Source: Verrucomicrobiota bacterium (lineage in GTDB: Bacteria; Verrucomicrobiota; Verrucomicrobiia; Chthoniobacterales; UBA10450). Taken from it: a DNA stretch of 33,279 nucleotides. The position numbers and the translations under genes were made by a program. Positions 1 to 7,050 of the stretch are shown in pieces (the first letter of the stretch is position 1; every line of letters begins with the position of its first letter). The notes beneath the pieces were generated by a model. That model was not told where the DNA came from, did no database searches, and saw only the letters and a list, made by a program, of their open reading frames with translations. Location: the NCBI GenBank assembly GCA_003218885.1, contig QHOV01000093.1, positions 1-33,279 of the forward strand, in the 5' to 3' direction.

Positions 1-284
1 TAGCCCTGGTGACTCACATCCATCACGAACCGGTCGCGTGGTGTATCGAACACGCGATGCAGCGCAATCGTCAGCTCGACCACACCAAGATTCGGCCCGA
101 GATGTCCGCCAGTCTGGGAGAGTACTTTTATCAACTCATCGCGCACTTCCTGCGCGAGCTGCGGCAGATCCTGTTCGCGCAGCGCTTTGATATCCGCGGG
201 CGAACGAATCCCATCGAGCAGACGCGCGGGCGCGGCTGTCGCGTCGGGGGTCTGAGAATTCTCAGAAGAGTTTGATTTCGTCAT
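1..284 (-). CDS. dxs: 1-deoxy-D-xylulose-5-phosphate synthase, N-terminal part (runs off window)
   Basis: Dxs condenses pyruvate and glyceraldehyde 3-phosphate (thiamine diphosphate dependent), the first step of the MEP isoprenoid pathway. On the minus strand, 94 codons from the ATG at 284 are open to the window edge. They read [14 protein letters not shown], then [20 protein letters not shown] and [17 protein letters not shown], the hallmark N-terminal region of Dxs. The His in GGHLGPNLG belongs to the family's cofactor/substrate site. A GGAG ribosome binding site lies 5 bases before the ATG. The start lies 23 bases inside the end of xseB, so the two genes are probably translationally coupled. 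The xseB-dxs pairing is common in bacteria. The first 16 or so residues (Ser/Thr/Pro-rich) are a lineage-specific tail. ispF, another MEP-pathway gene, lies about 6 kb away. Only the N-terminus is visible. Confidence 0.93.
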   Translation of the reverse strand, partial: MTKSNSSENSQTPDATAAPARLLDGIRSPADIKALREQDLPQLAQEVRDELIKVLSQTGGHLGPNLGVVELTIALHRVFDTPRDRFVMDVSHQG

Positions 285-579
285 TTGTCTCCTGGGGTTC
301 ATCGGCTGTGCCTCCCGGTGTGGCCGCTTCCTGCGTCGGCTCAAAACCTTTCACTACTGATTTGCCTGCGCTATTACGAGCAATGATTTCGATCTTCTGC
401 TCGGCGTTGGCAAGCCGTTCCTGGCAAACTTTTACAAGGTTCATTCCTTCCTCGTAGCGCACGATCAGATCTTCAAGCGGCAATTTACCGGACTCCATCT
501 GTTCGACAATTTTTTCGAGCCGATCCATCGCGTCTTCGAAGTTAAGCTCTGCCTCACGCGGCTTCGATTTGCTGCTCAT
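262..579 (-). CDS. xseB: exodeoxyribonuclease VII small subunit
   Basis: Small subunit of exonuclease VII, which with XseA degrades single-stranded DNA to oligonucleotides. The 105-residue product carries the family core at about residues 13-65: [19 protein letters not shown], then [20 protein letters not shown] and a [11 protein letters not shown] segment. This is the short two-helix XseB fold. The C-terminal 35 residues, rich in Gly, Thr and Glu, are a variable tail. The stop codon lies within the start of dxs. xseA is not in the window. A 92-bp gap separates it from gcvH, so it may share that transcript or use its own promoter. The identification is firm because of the motif and the dxs linkage. 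Confidence 0.93.
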   Translation of the reverse strand: MSSKSKPREAELNFEDAMDRLEKIVEQMESGKLPLEDLIVRYEEGMNLVKVCQERLANAEQKIEIIARNSAGKSVVKGFEPTQEAATPGGTADEPQETNDEIKLF

Positions 580-671
580 GGGGAGAACAAGAAATTAAGC
601 ACAGGTTAGCCAAGAAAAAAAGGCGACTTCGGGAACGCACGTTTCCAGCGTGTAGCGCGCTGAAGCGGGTT

Positions 672-1049
672 TCAACCAATCTGCTTTCGATATGCCTCCG
701 CGTCTTTCAATTGTCTGAGATCATCCGCATTGCCGATCTTGAGAACGAAAATCCACCCTTGGCCGTAGGGTTCGCGGTTGATCAGGCCCGGATCGGCTTC
801 GAGCGCTTCGTTTACCTCGACAACGGTTCCTTTCACCGGCGCGTAAATGTCGCTGGCCGCTTTCACTGATTCGATAACGGCGACGGCTTCTTTCGCGTTT
901 GCTTGCCGATCCATTTTCGGCAACTCGACGTAAACCACGTCAGTCAATTCCGATTGCGCGTGATCGGTGATGCCCACGCGGACATTTTCGCCTTCGCGTT
1001 TGATCCATTCGTGAGTCTCGGTGTAAAGCAAATCGTCTGGGACATTCAT
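672..1049 (-). CDS. gcvH: glycine cleavage system H protein
   Basis: Lipoyl carrier of the glycine cleavage system; it shuttles the aminomethyl group between P, T and L proteins. The product has 125 residues, normal for GcvH. It reads YTETHEWIKREG near the N-terminus and ESVKAASDIYAPVKGTVVEV around residues 60-79. Lys63 in ESVKAASD is the lipoylation site. NREPYGQGWIFVLKI matches the conserved C-terminal region. The ATG overlaps the gcvT stop as ATGA, so H is translationally coupled to T. The P-protein genes that often follow are absent; xseB comes next. No glycine riboswitch was recognised upstream of gcvT. Confidence 0.96.
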   Translation of the reverse strand: MNVPDDLLYTETHEWIKREGENVRVGITDHAQSELTDVVYVELPKMDRQANAKEAVAVIESVKAASDIYAPVKGTVVEVNEALEADPGLINREPYGQGWIFVLKIGNADDLRQLKDAEAYRKQIG

Positions 1050-2152
1050 GATGCTGATTTCTTGTAGAGCGGTTTCTTTTCAATGACAGCCGGAAATTTT
1101 TGGCCGCGAATCTCGATGTCGATCTCTGCGCCGATCTTCGCATGCGCGGCATCGATGTAAGCCATTCCAACTCCGAAATTCAAGCTCGGAGAAAGCGTGC
1201 CGCTAGTCACTTCGCCGACGCGCTCGCCGTTATGGAAAACGGCGTAGTGCGGCCGCGGCGGCGGCCCTTTCTCCCTCATTCGGAACGGCACGAGCTTCTC
1301 TCGCGATCCGATTTCTTTTGTCTTCAACAAGGCGTCGCGTCCAATGAAGTCTGGTTTCGTTAGATCGACGAATGTTCCAAGTCCCGCCTCGATTGGATTT
1401 CGTTCCGGCGAAAGATCGGAGCCGTTGAGCGGGTAACACATTTCCAATCGCAAGGTGTCGCGCGCGCCAAGTCCGCAGGGCTTAATTCCAAACGGTTTGC
1501 CCTTCTCGAGCGTAGCGTTCCAAAACTTCACCGCGTCCGTTGCACGAAAAAAGACTTCGATCCCGTCCTCGCCGGTGTAACCAGTTCGGGCGACGAAAAC
1601 ATTTGTCCGATCGAATGGAAGCTCAGCGATCGCGTTTCGCGGCGGCGGCTGCATGTCCTTTCCAAAAAGTGCGTGAAAAAGCTCCAGAAGACGCGGCCCT
1701 TGAATGGCCACGCCACCAAAATCTGCGCTGCGGTTCTCGATCTGAATGGGCGCACACAAATGTTTTTGCAGCCATGCGAAATCGTCTTCCGTGCGAGCCG
1801 CGTTGACGACAAGCAGAAACTTCTGATCGCCAATCCGGTAAACGATCAAGTCATCAATGATGCCGCCTCGCTCGTTAAGGAGAAAAGTGTATTGGCCCAT
1901 GCCGACATCGAGCTTGTCGATGTTGTTGGTCAGCATCGTATTGAGCCATTCACGCGCGCCCGCTCCATCGACAATCAGTTGTCCCATGTGCGAAATGTCG
2001 AAGATGCCAACGTTATTTCGGACAGCCTGATGTTCCTCCACGATGCTGGTGTATTGCACTGGCATGAGCCATCCGGCGAATGGAACCATTTTCGCGCCCA
2101 GCCGCACGTGCTCGTCGTGAAGCGGCGTCCTTTTCGGCGCGGTCTCAGTCAC
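1046..2152 (-). CDS. gcvT: aminomethyltransferase (glycine cleavage T protein)
   Basis: T protein releases ammonia from the aminomethyl-lipoyl H protein and passes the one-carbon unit to tetrahydrofolate. Family motifs are RTPLHDEHVRLGAKMVPFAG near the N-terminus, FDISHMGQL, NERGGIIDDLIVYR, ARTGYTGEDGIEVF, the LGARDTLRLEMCYPLNGSD stretch, and GRDALL before the C-terminal barrel. An open frame continues upstream to 2260, but residues there come from the palindromic repeat at 2170-2224. The GTG at 2152, eight codons before the conserved RTPLHDEH, gives 368 residues, the usual family size. No clear Shine-Dalgarno sequence precedes it, so the exact start is moderate in certainty. The stop overlaps the gcvH start. 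Confidence 0.94.
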   Translation of the reverse strand: MTETAPKRTPLHDEHVRLGAKMVPFAGWLMPVQYTSIVEEHQAVRNNVGIFDISHMGQLIVDGAGAREWLNTMLTNNIDKLDVGMGQYTFLLNERGGIIDDLIVYRIGDQKFLLVVNAARTEDDFAWLQKHLCAPIQIENRSADFGGVAIQGPRLLELFHALFGKDMQPPPRNAIAELPFDRTNVFVARTGYTGEDGIEVFFRATDAVKFWNATLEKGKPFGIKPCGLGARDTLRLEMCYPLNGSDLSPERNPIEAGLGTFVDLTKPDFIGRDALLKTKEIGSREKLVPFRMREKGPPPRPHYAVFHNGERVGEVTSGTLSPSLNFGVGMAYIDAAHAKIGAEIDIEIRGQKFPAVIEKKPLYKKSAS

Positions 2153-2169
2153 GCGCCGAACGTAGCACA

Positions 2170-2224
2170 GGTAGGGGCGATTGACCTTAATCGCTCCCGG
2201 GCGGTTCGGTGAACCGCCCCTACC
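2170..2224. repeat. two-hairpin REP/BIME-like element, copy 1
   Basis: A 55-bp intergenic element between the divergent gcvT and rhomboid-like genes. It begins GGTAGGGGCGATT and ends GAACCGCCCCTACC. The right half, read on the minus strand, is GTAG followed by a perfect 9-bp stem (GGGCGGTTC/GAACCGCCC) with a 3-base loop. The left half is GTAG followed by an imperfect GCGATT/AATCGC stem. Two hairpins in opposite orientation, each led by GTAG, is the layout known for REP/BIME elements moved by RAYT proteins. Copies 2 and 3 lie at 3043 and 6505. No RAYT gene is in the window. Confidence 0.8.
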
Positions 2225-2263
2225 TTGAAAACCAAACGGGTGAACCTTACGCTGCGGCACCTC

Positions 2264-3043
2264 ATGACCTTGCTGGATAAACTCGAACGCCGTTTTGGTT
2301 TTCTTGGCATTCCGGGACTAACGCGCATCATTGTCGCCTTCACGGCGCTCGTTTGGGGTCTCATCTGGCTTAATCGTGATTTTGGTTCTGCGCTCGAGCT
2401 TGATCCAGCGCGTATCCTCCATGGTGAAGTCTGGCGGCTGGTGACTTACATTTTTCTGCCGCAGACCCTCAGTCTTTGGATCATCCTTGCCCTGTGGTTC
2501 CTTTGGTTTATTGGCGAAGGTCTCGAACGCGCGTGGGGCGCGTTCCGGTTCACCCTCTATTTTCTTGTTGGGATGGTCGGCACAACGGCCGCTGCATTTT
2601 TCTTCGGCGCGAAATTTTCGAACGGTATGCTAATCGCGTCGTTGTTCTTCGCCTTTGCGCGCTTTTATCCCGACGAAATAATTTACGTGCTGTTTATTTT
2701 GCCCGTCAAAATTAAGTGGCTTGCCTGGGTTTTCGCTGCGTTTTTGCTGCTTGGGTTTGTCGTGAACTCAAATTCCTATCGCGCTGCGCTCATTGCCGCT
2801 TTCGCCAATTATTTCATCTTCTTCGGTCCGGAGATCATTCACCAGGTGCGACATCGCCATGACGTCTCAACACGACGAAGACGTTTCGAAGACCATTCAC
2901 GCGTCGCAGATGACGCGCTGCATCACTGCGCGGCCTGCGGCGCCACGGAGTTGACCGATCCGAATCTCGATTTCCGCGTCGCGCGCGACGGCGAAGAATA
3001 TTGCATCGCGCATCTGCCAAAGGTGCAAACACCGGCCCCTTAG
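2264..3043 (+). CDS. rhomboid-like membrane protein, apparently catalytically inactive, with C-terminal zinc-ribbon-like tail
   Basis: A 259-residue integral membrane protein with about six hydrophobic segments. Rhomboid-fold signatures are visible: WRLVTYIFLP (loop 1), GEGLERAWGAFRFTLYFLVG (membrane segments 2-3) and the segment ending AFARFYPD with the following LFILPVKIKWLAW. At the place of the rhomboid GxSG nucleophile it reads FSNGMLIAS, so serine appears to be glycine. The last membrane segment shows no histidine. It is therefore probably a pseudoprotease of the rhomboid superfamily. The cytosolic tail has CAACGATEL and YCIAHL, a CxxC...CxxH pattern that could bind zinc. A TTG at 2225 would extend the frame; the ATG at 2264 is preferred because the protein then starts MTLLDKLERRFG. 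Its TAG stop shares one base with the downstream repeat. Substrate and role are unknown. Confidence 0.8.
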   Translation: MTLLDKLERRFGFLGIPGLTRIIVAFTALVWGLIWLNRDFGSALELDPARILHGEVWRLVTYIFLPQTLSLWIILALWFLWFIGEGLERAWGAFRFTLYFLVGMVGTTAAAFFFGAKFSNGMLIASLFFAFARFYPDEIIYVLFILPVKIKWLAWVFAAFLLLGFVVNSNSYRAALIAAFANYFIFFGPEIIHQVRHRHDVSTRRRRFEDHSRVADDALHHCAACGATELTDPNLDFRVARDGEEYCIAHLPKVQTPAP

Positions 3044-3096
3044 GTAGCGGCGGTTCACCTGAGCCGCCCGGGCGCTTGAGCTCAATCGCTCCTACC
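3043..3096. repeat. two-hairpin REP/BIME-like element, copy 2
   Basis: A 54-bp element that starts on the last base of the rhomboid-like gene's stop codon (TAGGTAGCGG). It begins GGTAGCGGCGGTTC and ends AATCGCTCCTACC. The left hairpin is GGCGG...CCGCC and the right is built on TTGAGCTCAA. It matches copy 1 in order inverted (GGTTC half first) and copy 3 in the same order. It could act as a terminator or 3' stabiliser of the preceding mRNA, since no other terminator is seen. Confidence 0.8.
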
Positions 3097-3133
3097 TTCT
3101 TGACCAGTGGATGACGCAGCCGAAACTAGCGCG

Positions 3134-3949
3134 ATGACCGATAAAAACACCGCCCTCGTTCCCGAGGAAGGCTGGCATTGTCTGCATCTGTTTTACCGGA
3201 TCGAGTACGGCCAATGGCAATTGCTAAGCCGCGACGAACAAAACTCGACCAAGACGAATCTGTCGTCGCTTGTGCAGGAAGTGCGCGCGATGGAATCGAC
3301 GCAATTGCTCACGCTTGGCGTGGTCACACCGAAGGCCGATATCGGATTCATGTTGATCACGCCCGACCTGCACAACGCCAACCGGATCGAGAAGCGACTC
3401 TCGCTCTCGTTAGGCGCAGACGTGCTGACGCCGGTTTACAGTTACCTCTCGCTTACCGAGGAAAGCGAATACATCACCAGCGAGCAAGAATACGCGCAAA
3501 CTCTGGAGCCGAGTGTGCGCAACGACTCTGCAAAACTCGATGAAGCTCTGACGACATTTCAGGAGCGAATGAAACATTACCGTCAGGAGCGCGTTTATCC
3601 GACGCTCCCCGATTGGCCGGTGGTTTGTTTCTACAACATGAGCAAACGTCGCGGCGAGCAGCGCAACTGGTACGCGCTTCCGTATGATGAACGCCGCAAG
3701 CTGATGAAAGGTCACGCTGCGGTCGGGCGCGAGTTCGCCGGCAAAGTGAAACAGCTGATTACCGGTTCCACCGGCCTCGATGATGCCGAATGGGGAGTGA
3801 CGCTGTTTTCGCGCGACACATTTCAGATCAAAGCGATCGTTTACAAAATGCGCTTCGATCCGGTCAGCGCCGAGTACGCGGATTTCGGCGAATTTTACAT
3901 CGGCATCCAATTGCCTCTCGACGAATTGTTCCGCCGATTGCAGCTTTAG
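3134..3949 (+). CDS. hemQ: coproheme decarboxylase, chlorite dismutase family
   Basis: HemQ (ChdC) decarboxylates Fe-coproporphyrin III to haem b with peroxide, the last step of the coproporphyrin-dependent haem pathway. The 271-residue protein aligns by eye with HemQ over its length. It reads FYNMSKRRGEQRNWYALPYD around residues 166-185, LMKGHAAVGREFAGKV at 190-205, then GSTGLDDAEWGVTLFSRD and YADFGEFYIGI. Tyr167 corresponds to the catalytic tyrosine and His194 to the haem-ligating histidine. This context (Arg/Lys-rich MSKRR, GEQ.NWY) is HemQ rather than true chlorite dismutase. The ATG at 3134 is preferred over the upstream GTG at 3107; neither has a strong ribosome binding site. It stands alone between two repeats; no other haem gene is nearby. 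Confidence 0.92.
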   Translation: MTDKNTALVPEEGWHCLHLFYRIEYGQWQLLSRDEQNSTKTNLSSLVQEVRAMESTQLLTLGVVTPKADIGFMLITPDLHNANRIEKRLSLSLGADVLTPVYSYLSLTEESEYITSEQEYAQTLEPSVRNDSAKLDEALTTFQERMKHYRQERVYPTLPDWPVVCFYNMSKRRGEQRNWYALPYDERRKLMKGHAAVGREFAGKVKQLITGSTGLDDAEWGVTLFSRDTFQIKAIVYKMRFDPVSAEYADFGEFYIGIQLPLDELFRRLQL

Positions 3950-3956
3950 CTTTCAA

Positions 3957-4030
3957 TCGTGCTCGTGCTCATGATCGTGCTCGTAATCGATCCAAATCGA
4001 GCACGATTACGATTACGAGCACGAGCACGA
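3957..4030. repeat. AATCGTGCTCG low-complexity inverted repeat
   Basis: A 74-bp stretch built from variants of ATCGTGCTCGT. The first 14 bases (TCGTGCTCGTGCTC) are exactly complementary to the last 14 (GAGCACGAGCACGA). The interior pairs imperfectly, so the whole could fold into a long hairpin. It starts eight bases after the hemQ stop and ends nine bases before the tRNA. It may terminate hemQ transcription, but there is no T tract. Confidence 0.75.
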
Positions 4031-4038
4031 CTTAGACC

Positions 4039-4123
4039 GGATGGGTGACAGAGTGGTTGATTGTGCACGCCTGGAAAGCGTGTGTGCTGAAAGGCACCGG
4101 GGGTTCGAATCCCCCCCCATCCG
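4039..4123 (+). tRNA. tRNA-Ser, anticodon GGA
   Basis: An 85-base tRNA with a long variable arm. The acceptor stem GGATGGG (4039-4045) pairs with CCCATCC (4116-4122), followed by discriminator G. The anticodon loop CTGGAAA (4071-4077) is flanked by CACGC/GCGTG; the anticodon GGA at 4073-4075 reads UCC/UCU serine codons. The T arm is GGGGG TTCGAAT CCCCC (4099-4115). The extended variable arm between anticodon and T stems is the class II feature of serine tRNAs. The CCA end is not encoded. Confidence 0.96.
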
Positions 4124-4200
4124 CGTTTGATCTCTTGCTCTTAATCGTGCTTGCCTGCGAAGCCGTAGCTTTGCGAAGCTTGGTGTCTTGCTCGCTCGCC

Positions 4201-4881
4201 CTACCTATCGCGCCGTTCAAGAAGTTGCAGTTCCTGCCGCAGCTTGACCATACTGCCGTGCGGCAGGACGCCGCGAAAATTCACCCCAGGATAAATCATG
4301 CAATCGCGGCCGATCACCGAGCCAGGATTGATGACCGCGTTGCAGCCGATCTCCGTTTTGTCCCCGATGATCGCGCCGAATTTTCTTAATCCAGTTGCGA
4401 GTTCGCCGTCTGGCGTGATCACTGCGATTTCGCCATGATCGAGCTTCACGTTTGAGAGAATCACGCCCGCGCCAAGATGAGCATGATGACCAAGGATTGA
4501 ATCGCCGACGTAATTGAAATGCGGCACCTGCACTTCGTCGAAGAGAATGCAGTTCTTGAACTCGCACGAGTTTCCCATCACAACACCGTTGCCGACGATC
4601 ACGTTCTCGCGCACGTAGCAACCGCTGCGGACCCGGCAATTTTCGCCGATCCATGCAGGGCCTTTCAAAAACGCGCCCTGCTCAACGATTGATCCTCTGC
4701 CGATGAAGACATGGTTACTGATGAACGGCTTGCCCATCAGCTCGCCCAGGATCGCAGGCTTCAAACGAAATTGCAGGTAACTCGCGAGCTGTTTGAGAGC
4801 GTCCCAGACGTAGTTCTGGTTTTCGAACAGTTTGGGATGGGCCGTGTGTTCGAGGTCAAGAAAATCGGCGGGCGCGAACAT
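4201..4881 (-). CDS. left-handed beta-helix protein, sugar-nucleotide acyl/nucleotidyltransferase-like
   Basis: A 226-residue protein built mostly of left-handed beta-helix hexapeptides: ISNHVFIGRGSIVEQGAFL, VFI-, WIGENCRVRSGCYVRENVIV and GNSCEFKNCILFDEVQVPHF. The HFNYVGDSILGHHAHLGAGV stretch resembles the acetyltransferase half of GlmU and related UDP-GlcNAc enzymes. No N-terminal nucleotidyltransferase (pyrophosphorylase) domain is present; the protein instead opens with about 45 residues that look helical. It may be a stand-alone acetyltransferase or a subunit of a sugar-nucleotide enzyme; the substrate cannot be told. The TAG stop (4201-4203) lies inside a GGTAGGG sequence on the minus strand, as at several genes here. 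The upstream neighbour cysS is separated by a repeat element. Confidence 0.75.
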   Translation of the reverse strand: MFAPADFLDLEHTAHPKLFENQNYVWDALKQLASYLQFRLKPAILGELMGKPFISNHVFIGRGSIVEQGAFLKGPAWIGENCRVRSGCYVRENVIVGNGVVMGNSCEFKNCILFDEVQVPHFNYVGDSILGHHAHLGAGVILSNVKLDHGEIAVITPDGELATGLRKFGAIIGDKTEIGCNAVINPGSVIGRDCMIYPGVNFRGVLPHGSMVKLRQELQLLERRDR

Positions 4882-4930
4882 TCTCAGCGCTTAAGATGGC
4901 GAATCGCTCTCCGAGTTGCGAGCGCATTTT

Positions 4931-5070
4931 TCTGGGGAGCACAGGCTGCCGGCCAGTAGGTCTCGGCAGCTTGCCGAGAACGGGAAATGATGTCACCTCG
5001 GCATTGCGCGTGCAAAGATGTTGCCGGCAGAGCTGCCAGCAACTACAAGCTGGCAGCCTGTGCTCCCAGA
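4931..5070. repeat. 140-bp element with imperfect terminal inverted repeats
   Basis: The left end TCTGGGGAGCACAGGCTGCC and the right end GGCAGCCTGTGCTCCCAGA are complementary over about 22 bases with one extra G and one mismatch. The interior holds further short palindromes, for example TCTCGGCA...TTGCCGAGA near the left end and CTGCCAGCA...TGGCAG near the right. The right end touches the cysS stop codon (5071-5073). This looks like a non-autonomous MITE-like or large hairpin element; there is no coding content. Confidence 0.75.
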
Positions 5071-6495
5071 TCACTCCGCTCCACGGCGCGTGAGCTTCGG
5101 CCTGTCCTTCGTGTCGCGCACCTCCCAGCCGAGGGCGGAAATTTGGTCGCGCAGTTCGTCGCTTCGCTCCCAATTTTTTTCGCGCCTCGCGTTCTCGCGC
5201 TCCTTTGCGAGTTGTGCCACTTCTGTTGGAATCATGATTTCGACGTCCGCTTCGAGATCGAGAACCGTGTTGATCCGTTTCCACCAATCCAGCCATGCTT
5301 TCGCTGAAGCGGCGTCCAGTTTGTTTTCATCCATGGCGCGATTTGTCTCCCGGATCGATTCAAACAAAAATCCCAGCGCCGCGGAAATGTTCAGATCGTC
5401 GTCCAGCGAATTCTCGAAATCAGACTTCTCAATTGGGCTTTGGGCGTTGGACGTTGAGCGTTGGACGTTTTCTTCTTGCGCGATTTCGCGCAGCCTTGTC
5501 AGCCATTCATCGATGCGACCGAGCGATTCTCGCGCCTCATGCATTCCCTCCCATGTAAAATTGAGCGGCACGCGATAGTGCACGCGCAGGAGCGCGTAAC
5601 GAAGCTCGCGCCCGGTGTAACCTTTCGCCAGAACATCTGGAACCGTGTAAAAATTGCCCAGCGATTTCGCCATTTTCTGGCCGTCGACCAGCAAGTGCGC
5701 GCAATGCAGCCAGTAGCGGACGAATTTCTTACCGGTCACGCCTTCGCTCTGTGCGATCTCTGCTTCGTGATGCGGAAAAATGTTATCGACGCCGCCACAA
5801 TGGATATCGATCTGATCGCCGAGTAGCGCCGTCGCCATCGCGCTGCATTCGATATGCCATCCCGGGCGGCCCGGCCCCCACGGCGAATCCCATTTCACAT
5901 CGCCATCTTCTTCGTCCCACGCCTTCCAAAGCGCAAAATCGCCGATGTGTTCTTTGTCATATTCATCGTGCTTCACGCGCCCGGTCGATTGCAACTGGGA
6001 GAGATCGAAATGCGCGAGCTTTCCGTAATTGGGAAATTTGTTGATGCGAAAGTAAACCGATTTGTCGTCCGCTTGATAAGCGAGTCCGCGTGCGATCAGC
6101 GCGCCGATCATCTCGATCATTCTGTCAGTGTAACGCTGATCGGTGGCGGCGGGAAATTCATCCGCCCGTTTGATCCGCAACGTTTCAACATCTTCGAAGA
6201 ACGCTTGTTTGAATTGCTCGGTGAACCTGGCCAGCGGCACTTTGGCCTCCCGCGCGCCGCGGATTGTTTTGTCATCCACGTCGGTGATGTTCATCACGCG
6301 ATGCGCCTTGTAACCGCGCAGCTCGAGGTGCCGCTGAAGCAAGTCTTCGAAGATGTAGGCGCGAAAATTTCCAATGTGCGCGTGGCTGTAGACGGTCGGC
6401 CCGCAAGTGTAGATACCAATTGTGCGCGCAGCCGGATCGCGCGGCTCGAATTCTTCCAGTTCGCGCGAGTAGGTGTTAAAGAAGCGCAGCGCCAT
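5071..6495 (-). CDS. cysS: cysteinyl-tRNA synthetase
   Basis: Class I aminoacyl-tRNA synthetase that charges tRNA-Cys. Of the 474 residues, IYTCGPTVYSHAHIGNFRAY at residues 28-47 gives the zinc ligand Cys31 and the HIGH-type motif (HIGN). GWHIECSAMA, GGVDNIFPHHEAEIAQSEGV and the KMAKSLGN motif (KMSKS variant with Ala) follow, all standard for CysRS. Around residues 340-355 the sequence NVQRSTSNAQSPIEKS interrupts an otherwise normal helix region; it is encoded by a 14-bp tandem repeat (5442-5469) and appears to be an in-frame insertion in a tolerant loop before the DDDLN motif. It is the last gene of the group IMPase-ispF-cysS. The stop is flush with a downstream repeat element. Confidence 0.96.
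   Translation of the reverse strand: MALRFFNTYSRELEEFEPRDPAARTIGIYTCGPTVYSHAHIGNFRAYIFEDLLQRHLELRGYKAHRVMNITDVDDKTIRGAREAKVPLARFTEQFKQAFFEDVETLRIKRADEFPAATDQRYTDRMIEMIGALIARGLAYQADDKSVYFRINKFPNYGKLAHFDLSQLQSTGRVKHDEYDKEHIGDFALWKAWDEEDGDVKWDSPWGPGRPGWHIECSAMATALLGDQIDIHCGGVDNIFPHHEAEIAQSEGVTGKKFVRYWLHCAHLLVDGQKMAKSLGNFYTVPDVLAKGYTGRELRYALLRVHYRVPLNFTWEGMHEARESLGRIDEWLTRLREIAQEENVQRSTSNAQSPIEKSDFENSLDDDLNISAALGFLFESIRETNRAMDENKLDAASAKAWLDWWKRINTVLDLEADVEIMIPTEVAQLAKERENARREKNWERSDELRDQISALGWEVRDTKDRPKLTRRGAE
5442..5469. repeat. 14-bp tandem repeat inside cysS
   Basis: Two consecutive units, GGGCGTTGGACGTT and GAGCGTTGGACGTT, differing at one base. Read on the minus strand they code in frame for part of NVQRSTSNAQ in CysRS. 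Units of this kind (CCAACGTCCAACGCT) otherwise look like intergenic low-complexity sequence. Confidence 0.85.
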
Positions 6496-6504
6496 ACGTT
6501 TTAT

Positions 6505-6558
6505 GGTAGCGGCGGTTCACCTGAGTCACCATGGCGATTGAGGTCAATCGTCGCTATC
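6505..6558. repeat. two-hairpin REP/BIME-like element, copy 3
   Basis: A 54-bp element between ispF and cysS. It begins GGTAGCGGCGGTTCACCTGA as copy 2 does and continues GGCGATTGAGGTCAATCG, a hairpin with GATTGA...TCAATC stem. The right end GCTATC has diverged from CTACC. It extends 15 bases into ispF (6544-6558), supplying that gene's last four sense codons and its TGA stop. It also covers most of the region upstream of the cysS start at 6495. Confidence 0.8.
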
Positions 6559-7032
6559 TGTTGTCTCAATAGTTGCAATCGCAATTGCAGCCATCCCTTC
6601 GCCCCGCCCGACTGGACCGAGTTTTTCGTTGGTAGTGGCCTTCACGCTCACATTCGATTCGCTTGTGCCGATGGCAGTCGCAATTTTTTGGCGCATCGCG
6701 GGAACGTGGGGGGCGATTTTTGGCGTTTCGGCGATGAGTGTGGCATCGACATTGAGCACGCGCGCTCTTCTGTCGGTAAGCAATTCCGTCACCCGTTTCA
6801 AAATCTCGATGCTGCTGATGCCGCGAATCGACTCATCCGTATTTGGAAAATGCTGGCCAATGTCGCCTGCGCCGATCGCGCCGAGCAAGGCGTCCGCGAT
6901 CGCATGCGACAAAACATCCGCGTCCGAGTGTCCTTCCAGCCCGTGCGAGTGCGCGATCTCGACGCCGCCTAAAATCAGTTTTCGTCCCTTCGCGAGACGA
7001 TGCACATCATAGCCGATTCCACATCGAGTCAT
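6544..7032 (-). CDS. ispF: 2-C-methyl-D-erythritol 2,4-cyclodiphosphate synthase
   Basis: IspF forms methylerythritol 2,4-cyclodiphosphate in the MEP isoprenoid pathway, releasing CMP; it works as a trimer with an active-site metal. The 162-residue product begins CGIGYDVHRL, giving metal ligands Asp9 and His11, and has GLEGHSDADVLSHAIADALL with His43. GDIGQHFPNTD and the C-terminal VKATTNEKLGPVGRGEG are conserved. The final residues DSDD and the stop are encoded by the invading repeat copy 3. The ATG lies 18 bases after the IMPase stop, so the two are likely co-transcribed. dxs, an earlier enzyme of the same pathway, begins at 284. Confidence 0.96.
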   Translation of the reverse strand: MTRCGIGYDVHRLAKGRKLILGGVEIAHSHGLEGHSDADVLSHAIADALLGAIGAGDIGQHFPNTDESIRGISSIEILKRVTELLTDRRARVLNVDATLIAETPKIAPHVPAMRQKIATAIGTSESNVSVKATTNEKLGPVGRGEGMAAIAIATIETTDSDD

Positions 7033-7050
7033 GGTGGAAATTGTTTGTCG

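Noticed and set aside
2153-2260. N-terminal extension of gcvT
   Set aside because: The extra 36 residues are encoded by the palindromic repeat and precede the conserved family start.
2153-2263. Glycine riboswitch upstream of gcvT
   Set aside because: No tandem aptamer-like sequence is seen; the gap is a 55-bp repeat plus short flanks.
4045-4389. Plus-strand frame over tRNA-Ser
   Set aside because: It runs through the tRNA and antisense to the beta-helix gene; a chance frame.
5854-6972. 372-codon plus-strand open frame across cysS and ispF
   Set aside because: It is antisense to two firmly identified genes, has no family-like motifs and only reflects GC-rich codon structure of the opposite strand.
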